A DNA stretch of 58,016 nt from an uncultured Clostridia bacterium (GCA_944389425.1 CALXMH010000007.1:1-58016); one strand, 5' to 3'. Shown: positions 18,082 through 30,175, counted from the first letter of the stretch. Notes: generated from the letters alone by a model not told the origin. Program-made: numbers and translations.

Positions 18082-19134
18082 ATGAGACATTCTGCCGAAA
18101 ATAATCAAAATTCAGAATACAAAATAATAGTTGTTGATGATGAAATTGGTATAATCGATTCTTTATCAATTTTCTTAAAACGTTCTGGATATAATTTTAC
18201 AGGTGTTACAAATCCATTAGAAGCTATTGAAAGAGTAAGGAATGAACATTTTGATTTAATGCTTCTTGATTTTATTATGACACCTATACATGGAGACCAA
18301 GTTATTGAGGAAATTAGAAAGTTTAATAAAGAATTATATATTTTATTATTAACTGGTCATAAAGATTTAGCTCCACCTCTTGAAACAATTAGAAAATATG
18401 ATATTCAAGGTTATTGCGAAAAAAGTGATAAATTCGATCAATTGCTTTTGTTAGTAGAGTCTGGAATTAAGTCTATTGCACAAATGAAATTAATAAAAAA
18501 AATAAATACAGAATTAAAAGACACCTATGAGCAATTAGAAAAATCTTATATGGAAAGTATTGAGGTCCTAAGGCAAACTGTTGATGCAAAAGACCCATAT
18601 ACAAGAGGTCATTCAGATAGAGTTTCTGATTATTCTGTTCTTATTGGTAAAAAATTGGGCTTAGATGAAAGAGATATAAGAACTTTAAAAATAGGAGGTC
18701 TATTCCATGATATTGGGAAAATAGGTGTTCCTGACAATATTTTATTAAAACCTGGCAAATTAACAGATGATGAATATTCTGAAATTAAAAATCATCCTTC
18801 AATTGGTGCTCATATACTTTCTACTGCTACAATTTTTGCAGATTTAATACCAATTGTAAAACATCACCATGAAAGATATGATGGAAATGGATATCCTAGT
18901 AAATTAAAAGGTAACGAAATACCTTATTTGGCTAGAATTGCAGCTGTTGCTGATACGTATGATGCAATGACTTCAAAAAGACCATATAGAGATGCCTTAT
19001 CTCTTGATGTTGTTAAATCAGAAATTAAAAGATGCTCTGGAACTCAATTTGACCCAGAAATTGCCAAAGTTTTCTTAGATTTATTAGAAAATAATTATGA
19101 TGAAATAGAAAAAATACAAAATAGCTATTATTAA
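18082..19134 (+). CDS. response regulator with HD-GYP domain
   Basis: 350 residues from ATG 18082, preceded by AGAGGTGA; the longer in-frame start at 18016 lies in the rbr terminator and has no site. Receiver domain at about 15-130, with DDE near the start and phospho-acceptor Asp in LMLLDFIMTP. A linker helix leads to an HD-GYP domain with HDIGKIGVPD, HPSIGAHIL, HHERYDGNGYP and the usual ligand spacing. Such proteins hydrolyse cyclic di-GMP when phosphorylated. The kinase at 15258 is a plausible partner. The GYP motif is intact, so activity is likely. Confidence 0.93.
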   Translation: MRHSAENNQNSEYKIIVVDDEIGIIDSLSIFLKRSGYNFTGVTNPLEAIERVRNEHFDLMLLDFIMTPIHGDQVIEEIRKFNKELYILLLTGHKDLAPPLETIRKYDIQGYCEKSDKFDQLLLLVESGIKSIAQMKLIKKINTELKDTYEQLEKSYMESIEVLRQTVDAKDPYTRGHSDRVSDYSVLIGKKLGLDERDIRTLKIGGLFHDIGKIGVPDNILLKPGKLTDDEYSEIKNHPSIGAHILSTATIFADLIPIVKHHHERYDGNGYPSKLKGNEIPYLARIAAVADTYDAMTSKRPYRDALSLDVVKSEIKRCSGTQFDPEIAKVFLDLLENNYDEIEKIQNSYY

Positions 19135-19195
19135 AAATCAATACATAGATTATTCTCGTTTTTTGTCGAAATATAATCTATGTATTGATTTTATT
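19134..19195 (+). terminator. terminator after the HD-GYP gene
   Basis: Long inverted repeat (AAATCAATACATAGATTAT and near complement) around a 15-nt loop, ending in a T-rich tract. Confidence 0.75.
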
Positions 19196-19243
19196 ATGCA
19201 TATTGGATATAATTAATATATATTAATTAATAAGGGGGATTTT

Positions 19244-20006
19244 ATGAAAGCTAAGAATTTTAGAAAAATTGCTCGTGATAATTTAGAGGGCAAATGGGGA
19301 AAAGCCGTTTTAATTGGTATTGCCTATCTTATAGTCATTTGGCTAATAGGATTTGCAATGGCATTATTTTCTACTACACCACTTGCAATACTAGGGTCTG
19401 TAATTTATTTATTAATACTTCCACCACTTGGTTTTTCTATTTCAGCCCAATATTTAAAACTTACTAATGATGGTTCAACAAAAATATTTGCATTTATTGA
19501 CTGGTCAACTACAAATTTTGCTAAAATATGGAAAGTCACTCTTCATATAGTAAAAAAATTAATTGTACCTATAATTTTAATTATAGTATTTGCTGTTCTT
19601 GCTGTGTTTTCAACTACTGCGGGAATTGTAGGTCTAATTGCAGAAGGTCCATCTATTTCAGACTCAATTTTATCAATGGGATTTGCAACAATAGGTTGGT
19701 TAGGCTATATTATATCTGCAATCTGGGGAGCTGTTAGAGCATATCTTTATTTGTTAGTTCCATATTTGCTTGAAGATAATAATGATTTAACACCAAGAGA
19801 AATTGTAAATAAAAGTGAAGAATTAATGAAAGGTCATAGATGGAAATTTTTCTGTTTAACATTATCTTTCTTAGGCTGGGTTATTCTTTCTGCATTTACA
19901 TTTGGAATTGGCTTATTATTTGTAATACCATATATGCAAATGGCTTTTGTAGCATTCTACAAAGAAAGAGCTCGGACTTCTTACAGAAAGTGAAGTTAAA
20001 AATTAG
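19244..20006 (+). CDS. DUF975-family membrane protein, ends through a CGGA +1 shift
   Basis: 253 residues when the shift is made. Five or six hydrophobic segments (for example VLIGIAYLIVIWLIGFAMALF, LIVPIILIIVFAVLAVF, FFCLTLSFLGWVILSAFTFGIGLLFVIPYMQMAFVAFY) and the N-terminal ...ARDNLEGKWGKAV match the DUF975 pattern. The zero frame ends RTSYRK; skipping the C of CGGA at 19973 gives AGLLTESEVKN and a stop at 20004-20006. The shift is seven codons before the zero-frame stop, so both forms might fold; this is the mildest of the ten cases. Function of the family is unknown. GGGGG ribosome-binding site upstream. Confidence 0.8.
19973..19976 (+). other. CGGA +1 shift site, codon 244 of the DUF975 gene
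   Basis: Reads GCT C GGA CTT. One-base skip gives the family-like tail AGLLTES; zero frame stops seven codons on. Confidence 0.6.
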
Positions 20007-20012
20007 AAAAAA

Positions 20013-20049
20013 AGAAGATATCTTAAATGCAAGATATCTTCTTTTTGTT
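20013..20049. terminator. bidirectional terminator between DUF975 and tex
   Basis: AAGAAGATATCTT and its complement around AAATGC, flanked by A and T runs on both sides; serves the convergent genes. Confidence 0.85.
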
Positions 20050-22199
20050 ATATTTTCATACTTAATTTTACTTTTTGTCTATCTTTATCTATTCCAATTA
20101 CTTTAACCTTTACAATATCCCCTACTGAAACCACTTCTGATGGATTTTTTATATATCTATCTGACATTTCTGATATATGCACTAAACCATCATGTTTTAC
20201 ACCAATATCCACAAATGCACCAAAGTCTATTACATTTCTAACTGTGCCAGTAAGAATCATTCCTTCTTGTAAGTCCTCAAATTTTAATACATCTGAGCGC
20301 AATATTGGTTTTGGTAAATCTTCCCTTGGATCTCTTCCCGGTTTTGATATTTCTGATATTATATCTTTTAATGTAAGTTCTCCTATTTCTAACTCTTTTG
20401 CTAATTCCTTAGTATTTAGTTGCTTTAATTTTTCTTTTATTTCTTCTAACTTGTTTTTATTTGTTAAATCTTTTTTATTATACCCTATTTTTTCAAGTAA
20501 TTTTTCTGCCGCTTCATAGCTTTCTGGATGCACTGCTGTTATTTCAAGTGGATTTGTTCCATCGAATATCCTTATAAATCCTGCACATTGCTCAAAAGCG
20601 ACTTTCCCAAGTTTAGGCACTTTTAACAATTCTTTTCTAGATTTTAATTTTCCATTTTCGTCTCTATATTTAACAATGTTTTTTGCAATTGTATTGTTTA
20701 CACCAGCTACATAAGATAAAAGTGATGGTGTTGCTGTATTTACATCTACACCAACTGAATTTACTGCATCTTCAACTACTCCTGTTAAACTTTCATTAAG
20801 TCTTTTTTGATTTACATCATGTTGATACTGTCCTACTCCAATTGCCTTTGGATCTATTTTTACAAGTTCTGCAAGTGGATCTTGAAGTCTTCTTGCTATT
20901 GATATTGCTCCTCTTAATGATACATTAATATCTGGATATTCTTCTGTTGCAAGTTTTGATGCAGAATATACAGAAGCTCCGAGCTTCACTAACAATTGCA
21001 TAATATACCTCATTTGGAATTTCTTTTAAAGTATCTGAAACAAATATTTCAGATTCTCTAGATGCAGTTCCATTTCCTATTGCAATCATATTAACATTAT
21101 ATTTATTAATTAATTCTATAAGTTTTTTTCTAGAACCTACTATATCATTTTGTGGCTCTGTTGGATATATTGTTGTTGTATCTAAAAGTTTTCCTGTACT
21201 ATCTATTACAGCTATTTTACATCCAGTTCTATAAGCTGGATCAAATCCTATTACTGTCATTCCTTTAATTGGAGGTTGAAGTAATAATTGTTTTGCATTT
21301 TGTCCAAATACTTTAATTGCCTTTTCTTCTGCTTTTTCTGTTAAATCTGCCCTTAACTCTCTTTCAATAGATGGTTCTATTAATCTAGAATATGCATCTT
21401 CTATTGCTTTTTCTAGCAATAATTTATATTGACTATTATTATCTTTTATTATGTCTTTTTTTATAAAATAAAGAATTTTTTCATCTGGTTTTTCTATTTT
21501 TACTTTTAGAAATTCTTCTTTTTCTCCTCTATTTATAGCTAAAATTCTGTGACTTGGTATTTTTAATATACCTTCTGCAAAATCATAATACATTTCATAT
21601 GGCGATTTTTCTTCTTTTGTTGCTTTTGATATTATTACCGCTTCTCTAAAACATAATTTTTTTATTTTCTTTCTATAATCTGCATTATCTGAAATGTTTT
21701 CTGCAATTATATCAAGAGCTCCATTTATTGCATCGTCTACACTTGTTACCCCTTTTTCTTCATTTATATATTGTTTAGCAATTTCGAATATATCTCTTTT
21801 TTCCATTTGCATATAAATAATTGTAGCAAGAGGTTCTAAGCCTTTTGCCTTTGCAATTGTTGCTCTTGTTTTTTTCTTTTGTTTATAAGGTCTATAAATA
21901 TCTTCAAGTTCTGCAAGTGTTATTGCATTTTCTATATCTGTTTTTAATTCTTCCGTTAATTTTCCTTGTTCTTCTATTAATCTTGTAATTTCTTCTTTTC
22001 TGTTTTCTAAATTTCTTAAATAATTAAGTCTATCTCCCAAAATTCTTAATGTTTCATCACTTAAATTTCCAGTTACTTCTTTTCTATAACGTGCTATAAA
22101 TGGAATTGTATTTCCATCATCTATTAACTTTACAGTATTTTCTACTTGACCAAGCTTAATATTTAATTCATTTGCAATTGTCTCTAATATATTTGCCAT
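20048..22199 (-). CDS. tex: Tex-family RNA-binding protein, read through a CGGA +1 shift
   Basis: 716 residues from ATG 22199 (GGAGTAAATAAA upstream; the in-frame extension to 22223 overlaps the preceding gene). N-terminal Tex helix region with TIPFIARYRKE; a YqgF-like RNase H fold at about 320-440 (GFDPAYRTGCKIAVID ... IGNGTASRESE ... VYYAIVSEA); a helix-hairpin-helix region (LLSYVAGVNNTIAKNIV); and a C-terminal S1 domain (GMILTGTVRNVIDFGAFVDIGVKHDGLVHISEMS). The zero frame breaks after SEA; skipping the C at 20981 gives GASVYSASKLA, the conserved Tex continuation. Without the shift the HhH and S1 domains are lost. Role: transcription-associated RNA binding. Confidence 0.93.
20978..20981 (-). 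other. CGGA +1 shift site, codon 407 of tex
   Basis: Reads GCT C GGA GCT; restores SEA-G-ASVYSAS. Zero frame stops 18 codons on. Confidence 0.8.
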
Positions 22200-22215
22200 T
22201 TTATTTACTCCTTTT

Positions 22216-23157
22216 TTAATCATTATTTCTTGTAAATGCTTTTCTAATTATGTCTCCATTTGTTGCATCTATTGCATATTCTGCTATATCTCCATAACTA
22301 TTTTGTATAGTTACATTCCAAGCATTTCTAATCTCACGCGACTCTTTAAATTTTTCCATATATTCAAGAAGTTCAGATTTATCTACAATTTCTAACTCAT
22401 CTCCCAAATAAATTTGTGAATCTACGTCTTTATTTATAATTTGCTCAATACTTCTCTCTACTTTAATTTCCACAATATCTTGTTCTCCATATGTACTTTC
22501 AGCTATTTTAGAAGCTTCATTTTCTGTGATTTTTATTTCATTATTTGTATATTCATAATCTCTATATGTCATTACTATAACTCTTTTTATTTCTGGTATA
22601 AAATTAAATTCTACTTGTTTATATTCATTAAAAATTCCATTTTCTTTTTTGCAAAGTTCTGCATACCACAAACAATCATTAAATTCATCTTTTTCTAACA
22701 GTCTAAGTTCATATTCTTCTGGTATATTATATTTTTGCAAAATTTCCTCTAATGCTTTTTTAGCTTCTTCTTCTGTTTGTTCATTTTGTATTTGTGTTAT
22801 GTCATAATTATCTTTGTAATATATTACTTTATTATTAAATGAATTTATTCTTATTAAATAATTATCATCTCTTACTTCCCAATATGGTTCTCCATCTTTA
22901 ATAAATTGAGTTAGTGTTGCATTATCTACTGTGTATTCTCCATTTGTAAAAGCATTTAAAAGAATTGTTGCTTTTTGTTTAGCATCATTATCTGTAAATG
23001 AATTTTCAATTTGAGATTTTTTTATCTCTCCATTTACAATTGTATAGTATGTTTTATCTTCAAATATTAATTTATACATTCCGAAAAAAACTAAAACTAT
23101 TATACCTAAAATTATTATTATTTTTACTGCATTTATACTTCCATTTTCTTTTTTCAT
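22216..23157 (-). CDS. membrane-anchored PepSY-like protein
   Basis: 313 residues with one N-terminal membrane anchor (AVKIIIILGIIVLVFFGMYKLIF) and an acidic extracytoplasmic part. The C-terminal AWNVTIQNSYGDIAEYAIDATNGDIIRKA matches the PepSY-like pattern (a strand ending in DxxTG), and a second similar unit lies earlier. Such proteins (YpeB-like, YycH-like) often modulate cell-wall enzymes. It ends 17 bp before the tex start on the same strand, so the two may be one operon. The specific function is unknown. Confidence 0.65.
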   Translation of the reverse strand: MKKENGSINAVKIIIILGIIVLVFFGMYKLIFEDKTYYTIVNGEIKKSQIENSFTDNDAKQKATILLNAFTNGEYTVDNATLTQFIKDGEPYWEVRDDNYLIRINSFNNKVIYYKDNYDITQIQNEQTEEEAKKALEEILQKYNIPEEYELRLLEKDEFNDCLWYAELCKKENGIFNEYKQVEFNFIPEIKRVIVMTYRDYEYTNNEIKITENEASKIAESTYGEQDIVEIKVERSIEQIINKDVDSQIYLGDELEIVDKSELLEYMEKFKESREIRNAWNVTIQNSYGDIAEYAIDATNGDIIRKAFTRNND

Positions 23158-23267
23158 ATTATTCCTCCTATCGCTTGTTTTCTTAGTATATCAAGCGTTT
23201 AGACTATATTTATAATATCATAATTTAATGCTTATATCAAGTTTTTTTAAATATTTTATAAAATGTA

Positions 23268-23314
23268 TTGACAAACTCATGTTCGTATTGTAAAATAATA
23301 CAAACGAAGGTTCG
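23268..23314 (+). promoter_or_regulatory. promoter with two LexA-like SOS boxes
   Basis: TTGACA (23268-23273) and TAAAAT (23291-23296) with a 17-bp spacer. CAAACTCATGTTCG (23272-23285) lies in the spacer and CAAACGAAGGTTCG (23301-23314) just downstream. Each differs from the Gram-positive LexA consensus CGAAC-N4-GTTCG at one position. Two boxes bracketing the -10 would give tight repression. Confidence 0.65.
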
Positions 23315-23337
23315 GTAAATAAAAAGGAGTTGTTAAT

Positions 23338-24036
23338 ATGAATTTAATTAAATCTAGAAATAATATTATTACATATACTGTTAATAAGTCTCAAATATCT
23401 AATTGTTATATTTCTGTACAAAATGGAGAAGTTGTTGTTTCTGCACCATGGTATCTAACAGCAACTCAAATTCAAAACATGGTAGAAGAAAAAAGACAAT
23501 GGATTTTAACTAAATTAAAAGAATACAAAACTCCTACTAATATAAAAACAAATGATACAAAGCAAACAATAAAAATATTAGGGAAAGATTATTCTATTTC
23601 AATTAATTACAAAAATATTAAAGGTCCTAATATCAGTTTAGAAAACAATGTCGTTAATATAACTCTTCCTAATAAATATAAAAAAACAGATTTAAACACT
23701 ATTTTGAAAGTTTTAACAGAAAAAGTATATCTAACACTTGCTGAAAAAGAAATAGATCTTGCAATGGAAAAAGCAAGAATTACACTAGGTTTTGCCCCAG
23801 AAGAATTTGAAATACGCAAAATTGATGGCATGCTTGGAAAATGCACAGCAGACAAAAAAATAATTATTAATCCTGATATAGTTATGTTTAATAGACAAAT
23901 AATTGAATATGTTGTATTTCATGAATTTTGTCACTTAAAATATAAAAATCATTCAAAAAAGTTCTATGAACTTATTGAAAAACATATTCCTAAGTATGTT
24001 AAATATTCTAAATGCATTAATAATTATCAATATTAA
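23338..24036 (+). CDS. YgjP/DUF45-type zinc metallopeptidase
   Basis: 232 residues. The C-terminal part carries VVFHEFCHLKYKNHSKKFYELIEKHIPKY: an HExxH zinc motif with a downstream His, as in the YgjP-like (DUF45/WLM) family; the N-terminal half is the usual beta-rich part (SAPWYLTATQIQNMVEEKRQWI). No signal peptide, so cytoplasmic. The promoter carries two SOS-box-like sites, which suggests induction by DNA damage, possibly in DNA-protein crosslink handling like related WLM/SprT proteases. That role is inference. Own terminator downstream. Confidence 0.85.
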   Translation: MNLIKSRNNIITYTVNKSQISNCYISVQNGEVVVSAPWYLTATQIQNMVEEKRQWILTKLKEYKTPTNIKTNDTKQTIKILGKDYSISINYKNIKGPNISLENNVVNITLPNKYKKTDLNTILKVLTEKVYLTLAEKEIDLAMEKARITLGFAPEEFEIRKIDGMLGKCTADKKIIINPDIVMFNRQIIEYVVFHEFCHLKYKNHSKKFYELIEKHIPKYVKYSKCINNYQY

Positions 24037-24083
24037 AAAAACTCCTATTAAAGTATATATAGCTACTTTAATAGGAGTTTTTT
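24036..24083. terminator. bidirectional terminator between the metallopeptidase and ABC-F genes
   Basis: AAAAACTCCTATTAAAGTA and its complement around a short loop, with A and T runs on the two sides. Confidence 0.9.
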
Positions 24084-24087
24084 CTAA

Positions 24088-25687
<1,600 letters not shown>

Positions 25688-25879
25688 TTAGTTTACAAAA
25701 TATATAATAAGTGCACCTATTATGCAAAATACAAAACCAATCATTTTCATTCCAAGTGTTGCTTCATTTTGGTCTCCAAATCCAAAAACTCTTGAAGTTA
25801 TTGCACGTGCATCATACACCAAAACAACACCTGCCATTGCAATTAATGCTCCAATTAAACTAAATATAGTACTCCACAT
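25688..25879 (-). CDS. small two-span membrane protein
   Basis: 63 residues from ATG 25879 (or 66 from 25888). Two hydrophobic helices (TIFSLIGALIAMAGVVLVYDA and MIGFVFCIIGALIIYFV) flank a short polar loop with an FGFGDQNEATLG segment. This pattern recurs in small Clostridia proteins of unknown role. It sits 18 bp upstream of the ABC-F start on the same strand and is probably co-transcribed with it. Confidence 0.6.
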   Translation of the reverse strand: MWSTIFSLIGALIAMAGVVLVYDARAITSRVFGFGDQNEATLGMKMIGFVFCIIGALIIYFVN

Positions 25880-26029
25880 AATAATCATCTTCCCTTATTT
25901 TTACTTCTTATTATATTATTATGTTTTGCCCAAAATGTCAAGCTCTTTTAAGGCTTTTAGGTTATATCTTGCATTTTTTGTCTTTATATGGTAATTTATA
26001 TACAATAATATATTTTTTTGGAGGCTATT

Positions 26030-27289
26030 ATGTCAAAAGAGAATAAAAAGGTTCGTCTTTCTCCTGAAAAAAGATTTAATAGAATTATGACACTAGTTGC
26101 AATTATATTTTTACTTGTTCTATTTTTTAAATTTGGTTATACACCAGCAAAAGATATGATTATTGGTAATTCATCTGTTCAGTTTAATATATCGGATTTA
26201 CAAAATTCAATAGATAATGTAACAGATCCAGTAGAAGAAAAACCAAAAGATATAACCATTTCCTTGGCAGTAGTTGGAGATATTATGTGTCATGATACTA
26301 ATTATAGAGATGCTTATAATAGTGAAACCAAGACATATGACTTTTCTCATGTTTTTTCTAATATAGCAGACAAATTAAGCTCAGCAGATTTAACTATTGG
26401 TAATTTGGAAACAACCTTTGCAGGTTCAGATAGAGGTTATAGTGGATACCCTACTTTTAATACACCAGATGCCCTTGCAGCTAATTTAAAAAATCTTGGA
26501 TTTGATGTTCTCTCAACTGCAAATAATCATAGTTTAGATAAAGGATTTAGTGGTTTGACTAGAACAATTGAGGTATTAGATGAAAATGGAATTTCACACA
26601 TGGGAACATATACATCAGAAGAAAGCAGAAACGAAATTCTAGTAAAAGATGTAAATGGAATTAAAATTGCTTTTTTAGCGTACACTTATGGTACAAATGG
26701 AATTCCTGTTCCTAGTGGTAAGGATTTTTGTGTAAATTTAATTAATAAAGACCAAATTAAAGCAGATTTAGAAAAAGCAAAATCACTAGATGTAGATTTA
26801 ATTTCTGTTAATATGCATTGGGGAAATGAGTATAGATTAAAATCAACAACTGAGCAAGAAGAATTAGCAGACTTTTTATTTGAAAATGGGGTAGATATAA
26901 TTTTAGGAAGTCATCCACATGTTTTAGAACCTATGGAAAGAAGAACTATAACACTTGAAGATGGTACAGAAAAAGATGGATTTTTAATTTATTCACTTGG
27001 TAATTTTGTATCTGGTCAAACTAAGCAATATACCAATCATTCCATAATACTTAATTTAAAAATAACCAAACATGGAGATGATGGTAAAATTACAATAGAT
27101 GATGTAACTTATACTCCAATTTATGTAGATAACAGAGGTTCATCAGCAGATGAAAGATTTAAAATATTAGATATAAAACAAGAAATAGCATCATATGATG
27201 CAGGTGACGCAAATATTTCAAAATCTTTATACAACAAACTAAAATCTGCATTAGAAACAACAGATAAAATTTTAGCGGGAGATATTTAA
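26030..27289 (+). CDS. CapA-family (PGA_cap) phosphoesterase-fold protein
   Basis: 419 residues from ATG 26030 with GGAGG upstream. One N-terminal membrane anchor (MTLVAIIFLLVLFFKFGY), then a calcineurin-like fold typical of CapA: AVVGDIMCHD, DLTIGNLETTF, DVLSTANNHSLDKG, NMHWGNEY, GSHPHVLEPME, IYSLGNFVSGQ, carrying the metal-binding Asp, Asn and His residues. Family members take part in poly-gamma-glutamate export or act on envelope substrates. No capBC partner is nearby, so the substrate is unknown. It faces corA convergently. Confidence 0.9.
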   Translation: MSKENKKVRLSPEKRFNRIMTLVAIIFLLVLFFKFGYTPAKDMIIGNSSVQFNISDLQNSIDNVTDPVEEKPKDITISLAVVGDIMCHDTNYRDAYNSETKTYDFSHVFSNIADKLSSADLTIGNLETTFAGSDRGYSGYPTFNTPDALAANLKNLGFDVLSTANNHSLDKGFSGLTRTIEVLDENGISHMGTYTSEESRNEILVKDVNGIKIAFLAYTYGTNGIPVPSGKDFCVNLINKDQIKADLEKAKSLDVDLISVNMHWGNEYRLKSTTEQEELADFLFENGVDIILGSHPHVLEPMERRTITLEDGTEKDGFLIYSLGNFVSGQTKQYTNHSIILNLKITKHGDDGKITIDDVTYTPIYVDNRGSSADERFKILDIKQEIASYDAGDANISKSLYNKLKSALETTDKILAGDI

Positions 27290-27299
27290 TATAAAGCAA

Positions 27300-27337
27300 A
27301 CAAAAAAAGAATAAATTAGCTTTTATTCTTTTTTTGT
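27300..27337. terminator. terminator between capA-like and corA
   Basis: AAAAAAGAATAAA and TTTATTCTTTTTT around a short loop; works for both convergent genes. Confidence 0.8.
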
Positions 27338-27353
27338 TGGTTTTAATAAATTA

Positions 27354-28298
27354 TTATAACATACCTTTTCTTTTTAAGAAAATTGCTACTATTATTGATA
27401 CAACAATAGAAAGGCCTATTATTATTGCAAATGCAAATGGATTATTTGTAAGCGGTAATCCTATAACATTCATTCCCCAAAAACTTCCAATCATTGTTGG
27501 AATAGATAGTACAATAGTAACAGATGTTAAATATTTCATTACAGAGTTTAGATTATTTGAAATAATTGAACCATATGCATCCATTGTTCCATTTAAAATA
27601 TTACTATACACTTTACTCATTTCTAGCGCCTGTTTATTTTCTACTATGGCATCTTCTAGTATATCTTCATCTTCTTCATACATTTTTACAATCTTGCCTC
27701 TTAAAGTTTTTTCCATTACAGCTTCATTTGACCTTAATGATGTTGTAAAATATACAAGACCTTTTTCTAATGTTAATAATTTTATTAATTCTTTATTTTT
27801 CATTGATTTTTGCAATACATTTTCTGCAATTTCTGTTTCTTTATTTATTTGTTTTAATAAGTTCAAAAAATGAGATGAATTATAGTATAGAATTTGTAAT
27901 ATAAATCTTGTTTTTTTATAAGTATATAAATTTTTAATTATTCCTGCTTCAAAACTTTCTATAACTTTACTCTTTTTTAAACATATTGTTATAAAAAAGT
28001 CATCTCTTACTACAATCATTCCAAGTGGCATTGTTGTATATTCTTTATTTTCATTGTTATATTCTACTGTTGGAACATCTATTACAAATAACACAGCATC
28101 ATCTTCTTGGTCGATTCTGGCTTGCTCTTCGTAGTCTAGTGGATATCTTATAAATGCTTCATCTATATTTACTTCTTCACATACTCTTTTTATCTCTTTT
28201 TCTGTTGGATTAACTAAGTTTATCCAACATCCTTTTTGAATTGTATCTACTTTTTCTGTTTTTTGTGTTTCTAAATTTGTATTATATATTTTTATCAT
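27354..28298 (-). CDS. corA: CorA-family divalent cation transporter
   Basis: 314 residues from ATG 28298 (AAGGGG nine bases upstream; an ATG at 28307 is too close to the site). A large acidic cytoplasmic N-terminal domain is followed by two C-terminal membrane helices, with the signature GMN just after the first (GSFWGMNVIGLPLTNNPFAF). A basic tail KRKGML follows. The family forms pentameric Mg2+ (or Co2+/Ni2+) channels. Single-gene unit or end of the yhaO-yhaN unit, which precedes it by 13 bp on the same strand. Confidence 0.93.
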   Translation of the reverse strand: MIKIYNTNLETQKTEKVDTIQKGCWINLVNPTEKEIKRVCEEVNIDEAFIRYPLDYEEQARIDQEDDAVLFVIDVPTVEYNNENKEYTTMPLGMIVVRDDFFITICLKKSKVIESFEAGIIKNLYTYKKTRFILQILYYNSSHFLNLLKQINKETEIAENVLQKSMKNKELIKLLTLEKGLVYFTTSLRSNEAVMEKTLRGKIVKMYEEDEDILEDAIVENKQALEMSKVYSNILNGTMDAYGSIISNNLNSVMKYLTSVTIVLSIPTMIGSFWGMNVIGLPLTNNPFAFAIIIGLSIVVSIIVAIFLKRKGML

Positions 28299-28311
28299 TA
28301 TAAACATCCCC

Positions 28312-30175
28312 TTATATTTCTATTTTATTATAATTAATATTTAAATTATTTAAAGCTTTTTCTTCTCTATTACTACATGTAAATATTAAAATTTGGTTTT
28401 TACTATATTCAGTATTTAAATAGTTTAATATATTTTCCATTCTTTCATCATCGTAATATGCAAAAGCTTCATCTAGAATTATTGGGAGCTTTTCTTCTAC
28501 TATTTCTGTAATTGAATTTATTCTTAATGCTAAATACATTTGATCTATTGTTCCTGTACTTAAATTTTCTGCTGAAATATAATTTCCATTTTTAAGTTCA
28601 ATTTTTATTCCATTTTCATCACTGAAATTCACATTTTGGTATTTTTCTGTGGAAATCTCTTTTATACATTCAGATAATTTTGCAGAAAATTTAGGTGTAA
28701 TATTTTGTTTTGCTTTTTCATATGCAATTTCTAATGCTTCTTTTGCAATTTTAATAGAATTTTCCAATGATTTTATTTTTTGTTTTTCTATTTTACATTC
28801 TATTAATTCATTATTTATTTTTTCTATATTTTCATCATCAATTTTCAAATTATTTTTTTCTATATTTAATGTACCTTCTTTTAATTTTAAATTTGTAAAA
28901 TTATTTTCTTCTTTTTCTAATTCCATTAAAATTTCTTCATATTTTTTATTTAATAAATTTTCTATTTCATAAATTGTTATTTTATTAAATTCATTTTTTA
29001 AATTAATTTTTTCTATATCTTCTTTTTCTCTTTTATCTTTATTTATTTCTTTTATATTTTTTTCAATTTTTTCTTTATTTTCTTCTATAACTTTTATTTG
29101 TGATTTCTTCTGTTTTATTTCTTCTTTTATTTTATTTTCTAATTTATTTTTATTAATAATTTCAATAGATAACGAACCTATAATTGAAATTAATAATATT
29201 ACAGAAATAAATAATAATATATCATTTTTAAAAATAAAAAATAAAGCAAATAAAATTATATTAATTATTATAAATATTAAATATTTAATTTTACTTATTT
29301 TTTGTTTTTTTATTTTTTTATTGTCTATTTCATTTTTTATTTTATTTATATTTTCTTCTAATTCATTTTTTATTTTATTATTTGTATTTATTTTTTCTAA
29401 ATTTATTTTTTCTTCTTCTTTTATTAATTTTATTTTTTTAATTAAATTAATTTTATTTTCTTGCTTTTTTATTTCTTCTTTTATTTTATTTTTTTCATTT
29501 TCTAAATTTAAAATTTCTTTTTTATTATTTTCGATATTTATTTTCTCTTTTTCTAAATTTTCTATTTTTTCTTCAATTATATTTATAGGTCTTTCTGTTG
29601 TTCTTTCTGTACCTACTTCCTCTATTAATTTTTTATTTAATTTTTCTATTGCTTTTTTATAAGAAATATTATCATTTCCTGTGGAAATTAAATTTGTTAT
29701 TTTTTGAATTAATGTATGTTGTTTTGTTTTATCTAATTTACTTTCTCCTTGCTCTACAAGTACTGTACTTTTAAATAATTCTTCGTCTATTTTTGTTTGT
29801 TCATAAAAAAATTCTATTCCTTTTGTTTTATTTATATTAAATGTTTTAGATATGTCTTCTAATTTTTCATTATATATTTTGGGATTTTTTTTACTAAATT
29901 CTCTAAAAATTTCATATTTTTCTTTATTATCTAATTCATAATTTATTTTTCCAGAATATTCTGCTGCTGTCCATGGCATAAATTTTTCAAAATCAGATAT
30001 TTCTTTTCCATTTTTATTTTTAGATGCCCCATATAATATACAATAAATAAATTTTAATAAAGTAGATTTTCCGCGATTCATTTTTTCCATAAATTAAATT
30101 TATTCCATTTTCTAATTTTATTTCTTTATTTTCTAAATTACCAAATCCATTTATTTTCAAATTATTTATTTTCAT
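28312..30175 (-). CDS. yhaN: YhaN/SbcC-like ATPase with membrane hairpin, read through a CGGA +1 shift
   Basis: 620 residues from ATG 30175 (GAGGTG upstream). N-terminal half-ATPase with Walker A GKNES-G-KSTLL, which requires skipping the C of CGGA at 30073; long Lys/Glu/Asn-rich coiled coils; a central pair of membrane helices (KYLIFIIINIILFALFFIF and ILLFISVILLISIIGSL) where SbcC/Rad50 has a zinc hook; C-terminal LSTGTIDQMYLALR signature and Walker B LPIILDEAFAYYDDERM. This is the YhaN arrangement of Firmicutes. With the YhaO-like nuclease 15 bp upstream it should form a membrane-attached Mre11/Rad50-like complex. The zero frame destroys the ATP site. Confidence 0.9.
30070..30073 (-). other. 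CGGA +1 shift site, codon 35 of yhaN-like gene (Walker A)
   Basis: Reads TCG C GGA AAA; restores the glycine before the P-loop lysine. Confidence 0.85.

Noticed and set aside
23081-23090. CGGA-like site in the PepSY-like gene (TTC GGA ATG)
   Set aside because: In-frame Phe-Gly within the membrane anchor; no frame break.
29321-29662. Plus-strand ORF over the yhaN coiled-coil region, and similar Phe/Ser/Ile-rich ORFs
   Set aside because: Low-complexity shadow of the Lys/Glu/Asn-rich coding strand; no ribosome-binding site and no family resemblance.
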